Shown: positions 10,397 to 22,294, numbered from the stretch's first letter. The stretch: 64,000 nt of DNA from Salvelinus alpinus (GCF_045679555.1 NC_092091.1:89448651-89512650); one strand, 5' to 3'. The notes: generated from the letters alone by a model not told the origin. Numbers and translations: made by a program.

Positions 10397-13300
10397 AAAC
10401 AAACAAACAAACAAACAAACAAACAAACAAACTTACTTATGAGACTCAACTCTCATTGTTTTCCTACAGCTGAAACTCTGCTGACAGTCCAACAAGACAT
10501 TAAGGCTAAACTGAAACACAAGTATCAACACATATCTGAAGGAATTGGACACCATGGAAACCAAAGTCTGTTCAAGGACATCTACACAGAGCTCTACATC
10601 ACAGAGGGTGGAAGTGGAGGGCTCAATAATGAACATGAGGTGAGACAGGTAGAGATGGCATCCAAGAAAGAAACCACACAAGAGACACCAATCAAATGCA
10701 ACAACATTTTCAAGCCTTTACCTGGACAAGACAAACCTATCAGAACTGTGCTGACAAAAGGAATCGCTGGCATTGGAAAAACAGTCTCTGTGCAGAAGGT
10801 CATCCTTGACTGGGCAGAGGGAAAAGCAAATCAGGACGTTAATTTCATGTTTCCTCTTCCTTTCCGTGATCTGAACCTGAAAAAGGACCAATACAGTCTG
10901 ATGCAACTTCTTTCCCACTACTTCTCAGAGCTGAAAGAGATTGACAGCATTGAAGATGTGGAAACCAAAACTGTTTTCATTTTTGATGGTCTGGATGAGT
11001 GTCGACTTCCTCTAGACTTCAAAAACAATGAGAAGTGCTGTGATGTCACGAAGCCAACCTCAGTGGACGTGCTGCTGACAAACCTCATCGAGGGGAATCT
11101 GCTTCCCTCTGCTCTCCTCTGGATAACCACACGACCTGCAGCAGCCAATCAGATCCCTCCTGAGTGTATTGACCAGGTGACAGAGGTACGAGGGTTCAAT
11201 GATCCACAGAAGAAGGAATACTTCAGGAAGAAAATCACAGATCAGAATCTGGCCAATGAAATCATCACCCACATGAAGACATCAAGGAGCCTCCACATCA
11301 TGTGCCACATGCCAGTCTTCTGTTGGATATCAGCCACTGTCCTTGAGATGATACTGAAAGAGGCAGAGAAGGATGAAGTCCCCAAAACTCTGACCCAGAT
11401 GTACTCACACTTCATACGCATCCAAATCATTGTGAAGAACAGGAAGTACAACAAAGCCACAGAGACAAACCCAAAGGAACTGTCTCAGTCAGACAAAGAG
11501 ATGATCCTGAAACTGGCAAAGCTGGCTTTCCAACAGCTGCAGAAGGGCAACCTGATCTTCTATGAGGAGGACCTGAGAGAGTGTGGCCTTGATGTCACAG
11601 AGGCATCAGAGTACTCAGCATTGTGTACAGAGATCTTTAAAGAAGAATCTGGGCTGTACCAAGACAAGGTCTACAGCTTTGTGCATCTGAGCATTCAGGA
11701 GTTTCTAGCAGCAGTGCATGCTTTAGAATCATGTCTGGACGAGAAGAAAAATGTTTTCTCCCCCAAAGCAGTCACTGGTGTTGATGATGATGATGAGGAG
11801 GAATATGAGGAGAATGATGAGGAGGAGGAGGAGGAGAAGGAGGGGGATGAGGAGGAGGAGGAGGAAGATGAGGAGAAGAATTATGAGGAGGAGGAGAAGG
11901 ATGACGACAACGACGATGATGACGATGAGGAAGAGGATGAGGAAGATGATGACAATGATGAAGAGAAGGAGTCATTCAAATTGTCTGACTTACACAGGAG
12001 AGCAGTGGACCAGGCCTTGAAGAGTGAGAATGGAAACCTGGACCTGTTCCTCCGCTTCCTTCTGGGTCTCTCACTGGAGTCCAATCAGAATCTGTTACGA
12101 GGCCTTCTGACACAGACAGGAAGTACAACACAGACCAATGAGGAAACAGTTAAGAGAACAGTCAGGTACCTTTCAGACAAGATCAACCAGGAATCCTCAC
12201 CAGAAAGGATCATCAACCTGTTCCACTGTCTGAATGAACTTGGTTCCAACTCTCTAGTTGAAGACATGCAGACCTCCCTGCGATCAGGAACTCTTTCAGA
12301 AACAAGACTAGAACCTGACCAATGTTCAGCCCTGGCCTACCTGTTACTGATGTCAGAGGAGGTGCTGGAGGAGTTTGACCTGAAGACATACAACACATCA
12401 GAGGAAGGTTATCAGAGGTTGCTGCCGGTAGTGAAAACCTGCAAGAGAGCACTGTAAGTTCTGTTATTGAGTTGATGTTTACAGTATCATTATAATGAAG
12501 GATTTGTATATCTAACAGATTATCTCCTCTCTCCAGACTGGATGGCTGTAAACTCACATATAAATCCTGTGAGACTCTGGCCTCAGCTCTGCAGACACCA
12601 AACTCCCCCCTGAGAGAACTGGACCTCAGCTACAATGACCTGGGAGACAGAGGAGTGGAGCTGCTCTGTGTTGGACTAACCAGTCCACTCTGCAACATAC
12701 AGACACTAGTGTGAGTTAAATATCTTCAGTATGAGTTATTATGTGGATGTTTTAAACATGTGTTAATCATTTTCTCTTCTGCCCTCTAGTCTAGGTCAGT
12801 GTGGTCTGACAGAGGGTTGCTGTTCAGATCTGGCCTCAGTCCTGAGTTCACCCAACTCACAACTGAAACAACTGGAGCTGAGAGACAATGACCTGCAGGA
12901 CTCAGGAGTTACACTGCTGTCTGCTGGACTGGAGGATCCAGACTGTAAACTACACACACTGGGGTAAGTACAGCTGTTTCAGTCAGGTCGGTACTGAGCT
13001 GAGTTACACTGCTGTCTGCTGGACTGGAGGATCCAGACTGTAAACTACACACACTGGGGTAAGTACAGCTGTTTCAGTCAGGTCGGTACTGAGCTGAGTT
13101 ACACTGCTGTCTGCTGGACTGGAGGATCCAGACTGTAAACTACACACACTGGGGTAAGTACAGCTGTTTCAGTCAGGTCGGTACTGAGCTGAGTTACACT
13201 GCTGTCTGCTGGACTGGAGGATCCAGACTGTAAACTACACACACTGGGGTAAGTACAGCTGTTTCAGTCAGGTCAGTACTGAGCTTAGTAAAACAAATAC

Positions 13301-15059
13301 TCTGAAAATCTGATGTTTCATGACAATGTTTGTGTCATGGACAAATGTACGGGTGGTCCTACAAGATGATTGACACCAGTACACCAACCTAGACAGCTGT
13401 TGTGTCTCTCTGTAGGCTGTCTGGCTGTCTGGTTACAGAGGAGGGCTGTGCTGCTCTGTCTTCAGCTCTGAGGTCAAACCCCTCCCACCTGAAAGAGCTG
13501 GACCTGAGCTACAATCACCCAGGAGACTCTGCAGGGGGACTGCTTTCAGCTGCTCTGGTGGGAGCTGCTCTGGTGTATCCCACATATAAACTGATGAAGC
13601 TGAAGTAAGTCAGAATAGATGTCCTAATAGTGTGAGCAGCGGTTGTGTGATATGTAGTGTAGTAGGGTCAGTAACATGAGGACATGATGGTAGAATTAAG
13701 GGGAAGTTTACCCAGCAGGCTTAGCACTCCAACACAGCATACATCATCACCACATGAATACTCTTCTTCTGCATCTCTGATATCCTGTTGGAATTGTACT
13801 CCGTTCTGTATGCAGTAGGTAGGATAGAATACCTGTATGTCTCTAGTAATGAATTGTACTCCGTTCTGTATGCAGTAGGTAGGATAGAATACCTGTATGT
13901 CTCTAGTAATGAATTGTACTCCGTTCTGTATGCAGTAGGTAGGATAGAATACCTGTATGTCTCTAGTAATGAATTGTACTCCGTTCTGTATGCAGTAGGT
14001 AGGATAGAATACCTGTATGTCTCTAGTAATGAATTGTACTCCGTTCTGTATGCAGTAGGTAGGATAGAATACCTGTATGTCTCTAGTAATGAATTGTACT
14101 CCGTTCTGTATGCAGTAGGTAGGATAGAATACCTGTATGTCTCTAGTAATGAATTGTACTCCGTTCTGTATGCAGTAGGTAGGATAGAATACCTGTATGT
14201 CTCTAGTAATGAACTTGGATAGTGCACCAGAACACAACAATATGGTTTAAATGTTGACTGCTTTATTAGGTCTTTGTCAGTCAATAACCTGTTTCTCCTA
14301 CAGTGTGGATCATGGTGGAGAGTGCAGGCTGAAATCAGGGCTGAAGAAATGTAAGTCTCTTCAATCCTAATTAACTGCATATTCAGAACTATAGTAACAT
14401 AGTAACTAATCAATACTTGTTCTGAACCTACAAAACAACATTTTATATGAAGATGTGGTTTGATTACAGCAGACGATTAAACTCTCCTTTTGTCTACAGA
14501 TGCCTGTCATCTCACCCTGGACCCAAATACAGCAAACCCAAACCTGGTACTGTCTGAGGGGAACAGGAAGGTGACACGGGTGGAAGAGGAGCAGCATTAT
14601 GAAGACCATCCAGACAGATTTGACGCATATCCCCAAGTTCTCTGCAAAGAAGGCTTATCTGGATGTCGTTATTACTGGGAGGTGGAGAGGGATGATGGCA
14701 TGGCTGTCATTGGTGTGGTGTACAAAGGAAAGAAGAGGAAGAGAGATGAGGGGGACAGTAGGATTGGACACAATAGGGAGTCCTGGAGTTTAGTCTGTTC
14801 TCATAGAGGGTATCAATTTTACCATGCTGGAGTCAGCAGAATCATCCCTGGTCCTGTTTCTAACAGAGTTGGAGTGTATCTGGACTGGCCAGCTGGTACT
14901 TTGACCTTCTATAGTGTGTCCTCCTCTGGTACACTGACACACCTTTACACAAGACACACCACATTCCCCGAACCCCTCTATCCTGGGTTTGGGGTTACGT
15001 CCTCCTCGAAGACCTCAGTGACCCTGTGTCAGATAGATGACCAACACATTCAGAGGTGA
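9723..15059 (+). CDS. NLRC3/NLRP12-like receptor: FISNA-NACHT-LRR-B30.2
   Basis: Cytosolic pattern-recognition receptor of the large fish-specific NLR-C group. Exons join cleanly with GT-AG introns: 9651-9928 (coding from 9723), 10159-10325, 10470-12453, 12537-12710, 12790-12963, 13416-13604, 14304-14350, 14500-15059, giving 1166 aa. Order: repeated N-terminal peptide (1-60), FISNA (about 126-200), NACHT with P-loop GIAGIGKT (222-229) and Walker [10 protein letters not shown] (about 294-302), helical regions, a 63-residue acidic insert (563-625), three LRR exons (786-965), PRY-SPRY (about 985-1165). The start is chosen because TGA lies in frame at 9663 and the first in-frame ATG is 9723 with A at -3. 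The end may be the TGA at 15057-15059 or a splice donor at the same 'ag|gtgag'; beyond it is repeat and gap. Family assignment is firm; the ortholog is not, and function is inferred from the family. Confidence 0.9.
10159..10325 (+). CDS. NLR exon 2: linker
   Basis: Acceptor 'tttgttcag' at 10158, donor 'agaa|gtaag' at 10325/10326. Encodes a serine- and acidic-rich linker, [19 protein letters not shown] through to NLLDRR. The following intron carries a CA tract (10366-10390) and an AAAC tract (10391-10432); reading through it in frame would insert a Thr/His/Gln/Asn-rich peptide, so splicing rather than read-through is expected. Confidence 0.85.
10366..10432. repeat. CA and AAAC microsatellites in NLR intron 2
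   Basis: A (CA)n run followed by (AAAC)n, fully within the 144-bp intron between exons 2 and 3. Confidence 0.95.
10470..12453 (+). CDS. NLR exon 3: FISNA, NACHT, helical domains
   Basis: The large 1984-bp exon typical of fish NLR-C genes. FISNA begins at [19 protein letters not shown]. The NACHT ATPase has P-loop GIAGIGKT (nt 10760-10783), Walker B FDGLDEC (nt 10982 on) and sensor-like [11 protein letters not shown]. Downstream, [16 protein letters not shown] is the conserved winged-helix to HD2 junction. Nt 11783-11971 is a GAT/GAG-rich coding microsatellite giving 52 Asp/Glu in 63 residues, after which the family sequence resumes at [16 protein letters not shown]. Donor 'gcact|gtaagt' at 12453/12454. 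Confidence 0.92.
11783..11971 (+). repeat. Coding GAT/GAG tract (acidic insert)
   Basis: In-frame trinucleotide-like expansion inside NLR exon 3. Its length is a multiple of three and contains no stop, so the receptor frame stays open. Confidence 0.95.
12537..12710 (+). CDS. NLR exon 4: leucine-rich repeat
   Basis: 174-bp LRR exon, the standard size in this family, phase 2 at both ends, with acceptor 'ctccag' and donor 'ctagt|gtgagt'. Encodes [18 protein letters not shown] and [13 protein letters not shown]. Confidence 0.9.
12790..12963 (+). CDS. NLR exon 5: leucine-rich repeat
   Basis: Second 174-bp LRR exon, encoding [18 protein letters not shown] and [15 protein letters not shown]. Its last 58 bp plus 37 bp of intron are tandemly repeated downstream (see repeat at 12906-13285). 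The first donor at 12963/12964 is the one that keeps the frame. Confidence 0.9.
12906..13285. repeat. 95-bp tandem duplication of exon end and splice donor
   Basis: Four copies start at 12906, 13001, 13096 and 13191. Each has the exon 5 3' end (58 bp), an identical 'ctgggg|taag'-type donor, and 37 bp of intron. Copies two to four have no acceptor of their own. Using a later donor would read straight into TAA at the first one. Confidence 0.97.
13416..13604 (+). CDS. NLR exon 6: last leucine-rich repeat
   Basis: 189 bp, acceptor 'tctgtag', donor 'ctgaa|gtaagt'. Encodes [19 protein letters not shown] and [10 protein letters not shown] as expected. The C-terminal part ([20 protein letters not shown]) is more hydrophobic than the usual 'LLSAGLEDP' form of this family, so the last LRR is atypical. 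Confidence 0.88.
13789..14212. repeat. Minisatellite, seven perfect 60-bp copies, NLR intron 6
   Basis: Seven consecutive 60-bp units beginning 'gaattgtactccgttctgta' show no difference by eye. They lie in the 699-bp intron before exon 7. Confidence 0.98.
14304..14350 (+). CDS. NLR exon 7: short linker
   Basis: 47-bp exon with acceptor 'tcctacag' and donor 'aaat|gtaagt'. Encodes [17 protein letters not shown], the conserved linker between the LRRs and the B30.2 domain. Confidence 0.88.
14500..15059 (+). CDS. NLR exon 8: B30.2 (PRY-SPRY)
   Basis: Acceptor 'ttgtctacag' at 14499. PRY begins at [24 protein letters not shown] shows [34 protein letters not shown] and EPLYPGFG. This domain is the presumed ligand-binding end of the receptor. 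It ends at [10 protein letters not shown] with TGA, though 'cagag|gtgag' would also serve as a donor. Confidence 0.9.
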
Positions 15060-15297
15060 GTGTTTTAATGTGTTCTGTTGGACCTACAGACAGTTAGATT
15101 AGTAGTAGTGGTGTGTTTTAATGTGTTCTGTTGGACCTACAGACAGTTAGATTAGTAGTAGTGGTGTGTTTTAATGTGTTCTGTTGGACCTACAGACAGT
15201 TAGATTAGTAGTAGTGGTGTGTTTTAATGGGTTCTGTTGGACCTACAGACAGTTAGATTAGTAGTAGTGGTGTGTTTTAATGTGTTCTGTTGGACCT
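15060..15297. repeat. Minisatellite, 53-bp unit, cut by gap
   Basis: About 4.5 copies of a 53-bp unit around 'ttctgttggacctacagaca', directly after the B30.2 exon and running into the gap, so the true array length is unknown. Confidence 0.95.
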
Positions 15298-15397
15298 NNN
15301 NNNNNNNNNNNNNNNNNNNNNNNNNNNNNNNNNNNNNNNNNNNNNNNNNNNNNNNNNNNNNNNNNNNNNNNNNNNNNNNNNNNNNNNNNNNNNNNNN
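15298..15397. other. Assembly gap, 100 N
   Basis: Exactly 100 undetermined bases between two different minisatellites. This looks like a placeholder of unknown true size. Confidence 0.99.
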
Positions 15398-15408
15398 CAT
15401 AACAACAG

Positions 15409-16213
15409 ATAGTGTATCTGATGCTGTCTGGACAGTGAAACAGCTCCTCTCTGTCTCTCTACATGTAGACCATGTATCTGATGCTGTCTGGACAGTGAAA
15501 CAGCTCCTCTCTGTCTCTCTACATGTAGACCATGTATCTGATGCTGTCTGGTCAGTGAAACAGCTCCTCTCTGTCTCTCTACATGTAGACCATGTATCTG
15601 ATGCTGTCTGGACAGTGAAACAGCACCTCTCTGTCTCAGTATGTGTAGACCATGTATCTGATGCTGTCTGGACAGTGAAACAGCACCTCTCTCTCTCAGT
15701 ATGTGTAGACCATGTATCTGATGCTGTCTGGACAGTGAAACAGCACCTCTCTCTCTCAGTATGTGTAGACCATGTATCTGATGCTGTCTGGACAGTGAAA
15801 CAGCACCTCTCTCTTTCAGTATGTGTAGACCATGTATCTGATGCTGTCTGGTCAGTGAAATAGCTCCCCTCTGTCTCTCTACATGTAGACCATGTATCTG
15901 ATGCTGTCTGGACAGTGAAACAGCTCCCCCTCTGTCTCAGTATGTGTAGACCATGTATCTGATGCTGTCTGGACAGTGAAACAACTCCCCTCTGTCTCAG
16001 TATGTGTAGACCATGTATCTGATGCTGTCTGGACAGTGAAACAGCACCTCTCTGTCTCAGTATGTGTAGACCATGTATCTGATGCTGTCTGGACAGTGAA
16101 ACAGCACCTCTCTGTCTCAGTATGTGTAGACCATGTATCTGATGCTGTCTGGACAGTGAAACAGCTCCCCTCTGTCTCAGTATGTGTAGACCATGTATCT
16201 GATGCTGTCTGGT
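15409..16213. repeat. Minisatellite, 60-bp unit
   Basis: About 13 units around 'gtatctgatgctgtctggac' and 'agtgaaacagc'. Two sub-families differ in the second half ('ctctctacatgtagacc' versus 'ctcagtatgtgtagacc') and are arranged in blocks. Confidence 0.95.
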
Positions 16214-16752
16214 CCAAACGAGTATTACATTGTTGTCCGTAGCATTGAAGGCAAAGGGAAGCCAGAAAGAATCTGTCCCTTGATAAAAATTAAAAAAAAG
16301 TATAAGAAATTAGCCAATCAGCATTGAGCTAAACTGTGAATGGTCCTGGCGCACCAAAAAAATGGGTCAAGGGAAGCCAGTTTGGATTTGGCTTCACTCC
16401 TATCAGATCCCATTCATACGTCACTGACAGAAACAACTTGAATTGTTGCATCTCGTTGTGTTGTTGTCCTATGGTGGCTAGCTAGTTAAAATGGTCCCTT
16501 TCCTAAATTAGCCACGGATGGAGATGGGGATGTGGACTTGTGGTTTTACTCAATTCTCCATACTGGCTAATGATTATAACGGTGATTCTGATCCAACCAT
16601 TAATTCATACATTGTTGTGCCCTTGGCCTGAGAGGATGGCATTTCAATATGTCGTTAGATGTAGAAGGCTAATGTTAACTAGCTAACGTTGCCCATGAAT
16701 GAAGTTAGGTTAGCGAGCAAGCATTTTAGCCATGTAGCCTAGGACAACAAAC
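16214..16752. other. Unique or dispersed-repeat sequence, no gene
   Basis: Includes a palindrome 'gttaactagctaac' near 16675 and an AT-rich part. The style resembles interspersed salmonid repeats, but I cannot assign it. No exon structure is seen. Confidence 0.4.
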
Positions 16753-19700
16753 AAGTGATAGACCGTGTACTGTATGACAGAGTGATAGACCGTGTACTGT
16801 ATGACAGTGTTATAGACCGTGTACTGTATGACAGTTATAGACCGTGTACTGTATGACAGAGTGATAGACCGTGTACTGTATGACAGAGTGATAGACCGTG
16901 TACTGTATGACAGTTATAGACCGTGTACTGTATGACAGTGATAGACCGTGTACTGTATGACAGTTATAGACCGTGTACTGTATGACAGAGTGATAGACCG
17001 TGTACTGTATGACAGTTATAGACCGTGTACTGTATGACAGTTATAGACCGTGTACTGTATGACAGTTATAGACCGTGTACTGTATGACAGAGTGATAGAC
17101 CGTGTACTGTATGACAGTTATAGACCGTGTACTGTATGACAGTTATAGACCGTGTACTGTATGACAGAGTGATAGACCGTGTACTGTATGACAGTTATAG
17201 ACCGTGTACTGTATGACAGAGTGATAGACCGTGTACTGTATGACAGTTATAGACGGTGTACTGTATGACAGAGTGATAGACCGTGTACTGTATGACAGTT
17301 ATAGACCGTGTACTGTATGACAGTTATAGACCGTGTACTGTATGACAGAGTGATAGACCGTGTACTGTATGACAGTTATAGACCGTGTACTGTATGACAG
17401 AGTGATAGACCGTGTACTGTATGACAGTTATAGACCGTGTACTGTATGACAGTTATAGACCGTGTACTGTATGACAGTGATAGACCGTGTACTGTATGAC
17501 AGTTATAGACCGTGTACTGTATGACAGAGTGATAGACCGTGTACTGTATGACAGTTATAGACCGTGTACTGTATGACAGTTATAGACCGTGTACTGTATG
17601 ACAGTTATAGACCGTGTACTGTATGACAGAGTGATAGACCGTGTACTGTATGACAGTTATAGACCGTGTACTGTATGACAGTTATAGACCGTGTACTGTA
17701 TGACAGAGTGATAGACCGTGTACTGTATGACAGTTATAGACCGTGTACTGTATGACAGAGTGATAGACCGTGTACTGTATGACAGTTATAGACCGTGTAC
17801 TGTATGACAGAGTGATAGACCGTGTACTGTATGACAGTTATAGACCGTGTACTGTATGACAGTTATAGACCGTGTACTGTATGACAGTTATAGACCGTGT
17901 ACTGTATGACAGTTATAGACCGTGTACTGTATGACAGTTATAGACCGTGTACTGTATGACAGAGTGATAGACCGTGTACTGTATGACAGTTATAGACAGT
18001 GTACTGTATGACAGAGTGATAGACCGTGTACTGTATAACAGAGTGATAGACCGTGTACTGTATGACAGTTATAGACAGTGTACTGTATGACAGAGTTATA
18101 GACAGTGTACTGTATGACAGAGTGATAGACCGTGTACTGTATGACAGAGTGATAGACCGTGTACTGTATGACAGTTATAGACCGTGTACTGTATGACAGA
18201 GTGATAGACCGTGTACTGTATGACAGTTATAGACCGTGTACTGTATGACAGTTATAGACCGTGTACTGTATGACAGTTATAGACCGTGTACTGTATGACA
18301 GAGTGATAGACCGTGTACTGTATGACAGTTATAGACCGTGTACTGTATGACAGAGTGATAGACCGTGTACTGTATGACAGTTATAGACCGTGTACTGTAT
18401 GACAGAGTGATAGACCGTGTACTGTATGACAGTTATAGACCGTGTACTGTATGACAGTTATAGACCGTGTACTGTATGACAGTTATAGACCGTGTACTGT
18501 ATGACAGAGTGATAGACCGTGTACTGTATGACAGTTATAGACCGTGTACTGTATGACAGAGTGATAGACCGTGTACTGTATGACAGTGTTATAGACCGTG
18601 TACTGTATGACAGTTATAGACCGTGTACTGTATGACAGAGTGATAGACCGTGTACTGTATGACAGTTATAGACAGTGTACTGTATGACAGAGTGATAGAC
18701 CGTGTACTGTATAACAGAGTGATAGACCGTGTACTGTATGACAGAGTTATAGACAGTGTACTGTATGACAGAGTGATAGACCGTGTACTGTATGACAGAG
18801 TGATAGACCGTGTACTGTATGACAGTTATAGACCGTGTACTGTATGACAGAGTGATAGACCGTGTACTGTATGACAGTTATAGACCGTGTACTGTATGAC
18901 AGAGTGATAGACCGTGTACTGTATAACAGAGTGATAGACCGTGTACTGTATGACAGAGTTATAGACAGTGTACTGTATGACAGAGTGATAGACCGTGTAC
19001 TGTATGACAGAGTGATAGACCGTGTACTGTATGACAGTTATAGACCGTGTACTGTATGACAGAGTGATAGACCGTGTACTGTATGACAGAGTGATAGACC
19101 GTGTACTGTATGACAGTTATAGACCGTGTACTGTATGACAGTTATAGACCGTGTACTGTATGACAGTTATAGACCGTGTACTGTATGACAGTTATAGACG
19201 GTGTACTGTATGACAGAGTGATAGACCGTGTACTGTATGACAGAGTGATAGACCGTGTACTGTATGACAGTTATAGACCGTGTACTGTATGACAGAGTGA
19301 TAGACCGTGTACTGTATGACAGTTATAGACCGTGTACTGTATGACAGTGATAGACCGTGTACTGTATGACAGTTATAGACCGTGTACTGTATGACAGTTA
19401 TAGACCGTGTACTGTATAACAGAGTGATAGACCGTGTACTGTATGACAGAGTGATAGACCGTGTACTGTATGACAGTTATAGACCGTGTACTGTATGACA
19501 GAGTGATAGACCGTGTACTGTATGACAGAGTGATAGACCGTGTACTGTATGACAGTTATAGACCGTGTACTGTATAACAGAGTGATAGACCGTGTACTGT
19601 ATGACAGAGTGATAGACCGTGTACTGTATGACAGTTATAGACCGTGTACTGTATGACAGAGTGATAGACCGTGTACTGTATGACAGAGTGATAGACCGTG

Positions 19701-19802
19701 TACTGTATGACAGAGTGATAGACCGTGTACTGTATGACAGTTATAGACCGTGTACTGTATGACAGTTATAGACCGTGTACTGTATGACAGAGTGATAGAC
19801 CG
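16753..19802. repeat. Minisatellite, 25/27-bp units, 3.05 kb
   Basis: About 117 units around 'agaccgtgtactgtatgac'. Units are 27 bp ('agagtgatag' lead) or 25 bp ('agttatag' lead), interspersed without a simple period. A 'tataac' variant appears only in the second half. Short open frames here are repeat artefacts. Confidence 0.96.
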
Positions 19803-21720
19803 TTTTGTCAACATGACAGAGAGGAGGATGTCATTGGTTTCTCAACAATTAGGGTGAGTCAACATGTTTTTTCTACTTGTACGAATACGCACACACAGAC
19901 AGCAGTACCATGAACCGTTCTTTACAACGTGCAGTAACTCTCTGTGGTTCTAAATCAATAGTCGTTTAGTGGTCCGAAAATGTCGGATACATGAACTTGC
20001 TTGACCATGCTGTAGGTCATGTAACTGTCTGTTACATACCATATGATGTGTGGATTTAACCGGACAGAGATTGCTTTCCGGTTTAGTGATAAAACAAAGG
20101 TGTGGTTGAATTTATTCTGCCACTGTGTCTTATTGTCTCGGCCTTTAGGCCTATAGCCCATCTCACGGTTGAAAGACGTGAATTAACAGTGATTTTACCC
20201 ACGCACCGCTACTGGTGTGCCCTCATAATTGGCGTGAATGCAATTTGGACACGTGAACTATAGGCTTCTGTAGGCCCGAACCCGCCAAATTGATGTATGC
20301 GCTTCAGAATGGTTTAATTATAGGCTAGGTCCGCCCGTTCTCCGTTTTATTTTACAATTTGTATCATGTTATTAAATATCAGCCACTATCGGGACCACGG
20401 TCAGTAATAACCACATACATTTATAACTGTTACTTGAGTGATCGTTTTCTTCAAATTGTAGTTTACATTGTTGCGTTATTCCATTCTGTTCACCTTTCTT
20501 TCCTCTGTCACGTCAGTGTAAGATGTTCCTGAGGGTCGTTAGCGTTAGAATGTGGGCCTGTTTGAATCGTTATGGAACTCAGGCCCCACGGAGCAGGTTA
20601 AACCTGTAGCCTGGTGCTCGGTTCACGACGACTGGACCGTTGTCATACAGTTCCATGATTAGTGAGAATTAGGGTAGATGTATAGGACCCCTCCCTATTC
20701 AACCCCTATTGTGCACTTTTTTACACCTTCCAATGTTTCATGGCTTGAACTTGAATATGAACATTTTCAGAATGAATCAAACCACTGTATTTATTATTTA
20801 TCTATATATTTCGTGTGAAAACGCTGTTGAATGATAACTCCACCAGTAAATCTGTTGGCAAGCAAGTTGGGAGTGTTTTCAGTGATTCAATTACATTTAT
20901 TCAGCGCACGCGAGGGAGCCACGCCTGCAAAACCCGTTATTCAATTTAATAAGGTAAGTCTGAATAAAAACCAATGACAAGTGCGTAGGAAAGGCGTGCA
21001 TAAGAAGGGCGTAATTTCATAAATTGGAATAGTGCCCGTAGTGAATACACCCACGCGCTGCTTGAGTTTACATGAGGTGCGATCAGTTTATCTCGCCCAT
21101 TGCACCGGGGCTTGTATTCAGAAGAAAGGTGTGCTGACAACGAATTAACCAGTGGGTAACATTACGCAACGGTGCGTTATATCGAGCGCACAGCAGTGAG
21201 CAAAACGGACCACCACCTTCCTGATCCGTGTCGCCAGAAAGCATTTTCAACGTTGATTTAGCCCTACATTCAAATAGTTTCTATGCCCATTGTTGCTCGT
21301 CACTTTTACTTGACTGACTTGACGAAACATACTATTTTCTTTAGTGATAGATTTACTTAATTCCGATGCACGTCTTCTAACGCAGTTTCGTCATGCGGGT
21401 AATAATCACGATAATGTGCTGTCAGTCGCCTTTACCAATAATACTCTACCTCATATCCCTGTAGCCTTTACCAATAATACTCTACCTCATATCCCTGTAG
21501 CCTATAACATCACATTGGATCATATTGATTAGGCTAATCAATACGAATCAACACCAAATGTAAATAAGATGTGACTTATTTATCGGTATTTTATTAACTT
21601 TACAATTCTTCAGGTGTCTTTCCCTTAAATCATCTGTCTCTCTATGAAAACCTAACTTCTCCACAACACTTTTCTATATTAAATTATAAAAACACTACAA
21701 ACCTCTGATGTTTTAGTCTT
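19803..21720. other. Single-copy stretch, no recognised gene
   Basis: Non-repetitive except for a 36-bp direct duplication at 21429-21500. Donor-like sites ('ataag|gtaagt' at about 20952, 'ttagg|gtgagt' at about 19853) occur without convincing flanking codons. Promoter or 5' UTR content is possible. I see no supported gene on either strand. Confidence 0.4.
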
Positions 21721-21776
21721 CTACCCGTAAGGTCCATTTCTTCCTCTTGGTCCTTAAACATGGACTTCCTGTGTTG

Positions 21777-22045
21777 GGACATGAGGTGGAGGGAGGCAGT
21801 GGAGAGGGGAGGAGAGAGGGAGGTGGAGGGAGGAGAAAGTGGGGGAGGAGAGAGGGAGGGGGGAGGTGGAGGGAGGAGAAAGTGGGGGAGGAGAGAAGGA
21901 GGGGGGAGGTGGAGGGAGGAGAAAGCGGGGGTGGAGGGAGGAGAAAGCGGGGGAGGAGGGAGAGAGGGGGAGGTGGAGGGAGGAGAAAGCAGGGGTGGAG
22001 GGAGGAGAGAGGGAGAGGTGGAAAGAGGGGGGGAGGGGCGAGAGG
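21777..22045 (+). repeat. Purine-rich GGAGG tract
   Basis: About 270 bases almost entirely G and A on the plus strand, in irregular units containing 'ggtggagggaggagaaag'. Such tracts can form triplex or quadruplex DNA. Confidence 0.9.
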
Positions 22046-22054
22046 TATCAGGGA

Positions 22055-22128
22055 TATACTGTATAGTGCCCTATGTGGCTCTGGTCTAAAGTAGTGCACT
22101 ATATAGGGAATAGGGTGTCATTTGAGGG
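22055..22128. mobile_element. Fragment of dispersed salmonid repeat
   Basis: Contains 'agtagtgcactatatagg' and 'gaatagggtgtcatttg', a motif pair I recognise as one of the commonest interspersed repeats in salmonid DNA. Confidence 0.55.
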
Positions 22129-22186
22129 TACCTACTCTATACACTGTAGTAACATAGGACCTTATAGCTTATTGACATAGGATCTG

Positions 22187-22294
<108 letters not shown>

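Noticed and set aside
20946-21140. Minus-strand 64-codon frame in the unique region
   Set aside because: Too short, without recognised motif or splice support.
21344-21532. 62-codon open frame with a repeated TNNTLPHIPVA peptide
   Set aside because: Explained by a 36-bp direct duplication; no other coding support.
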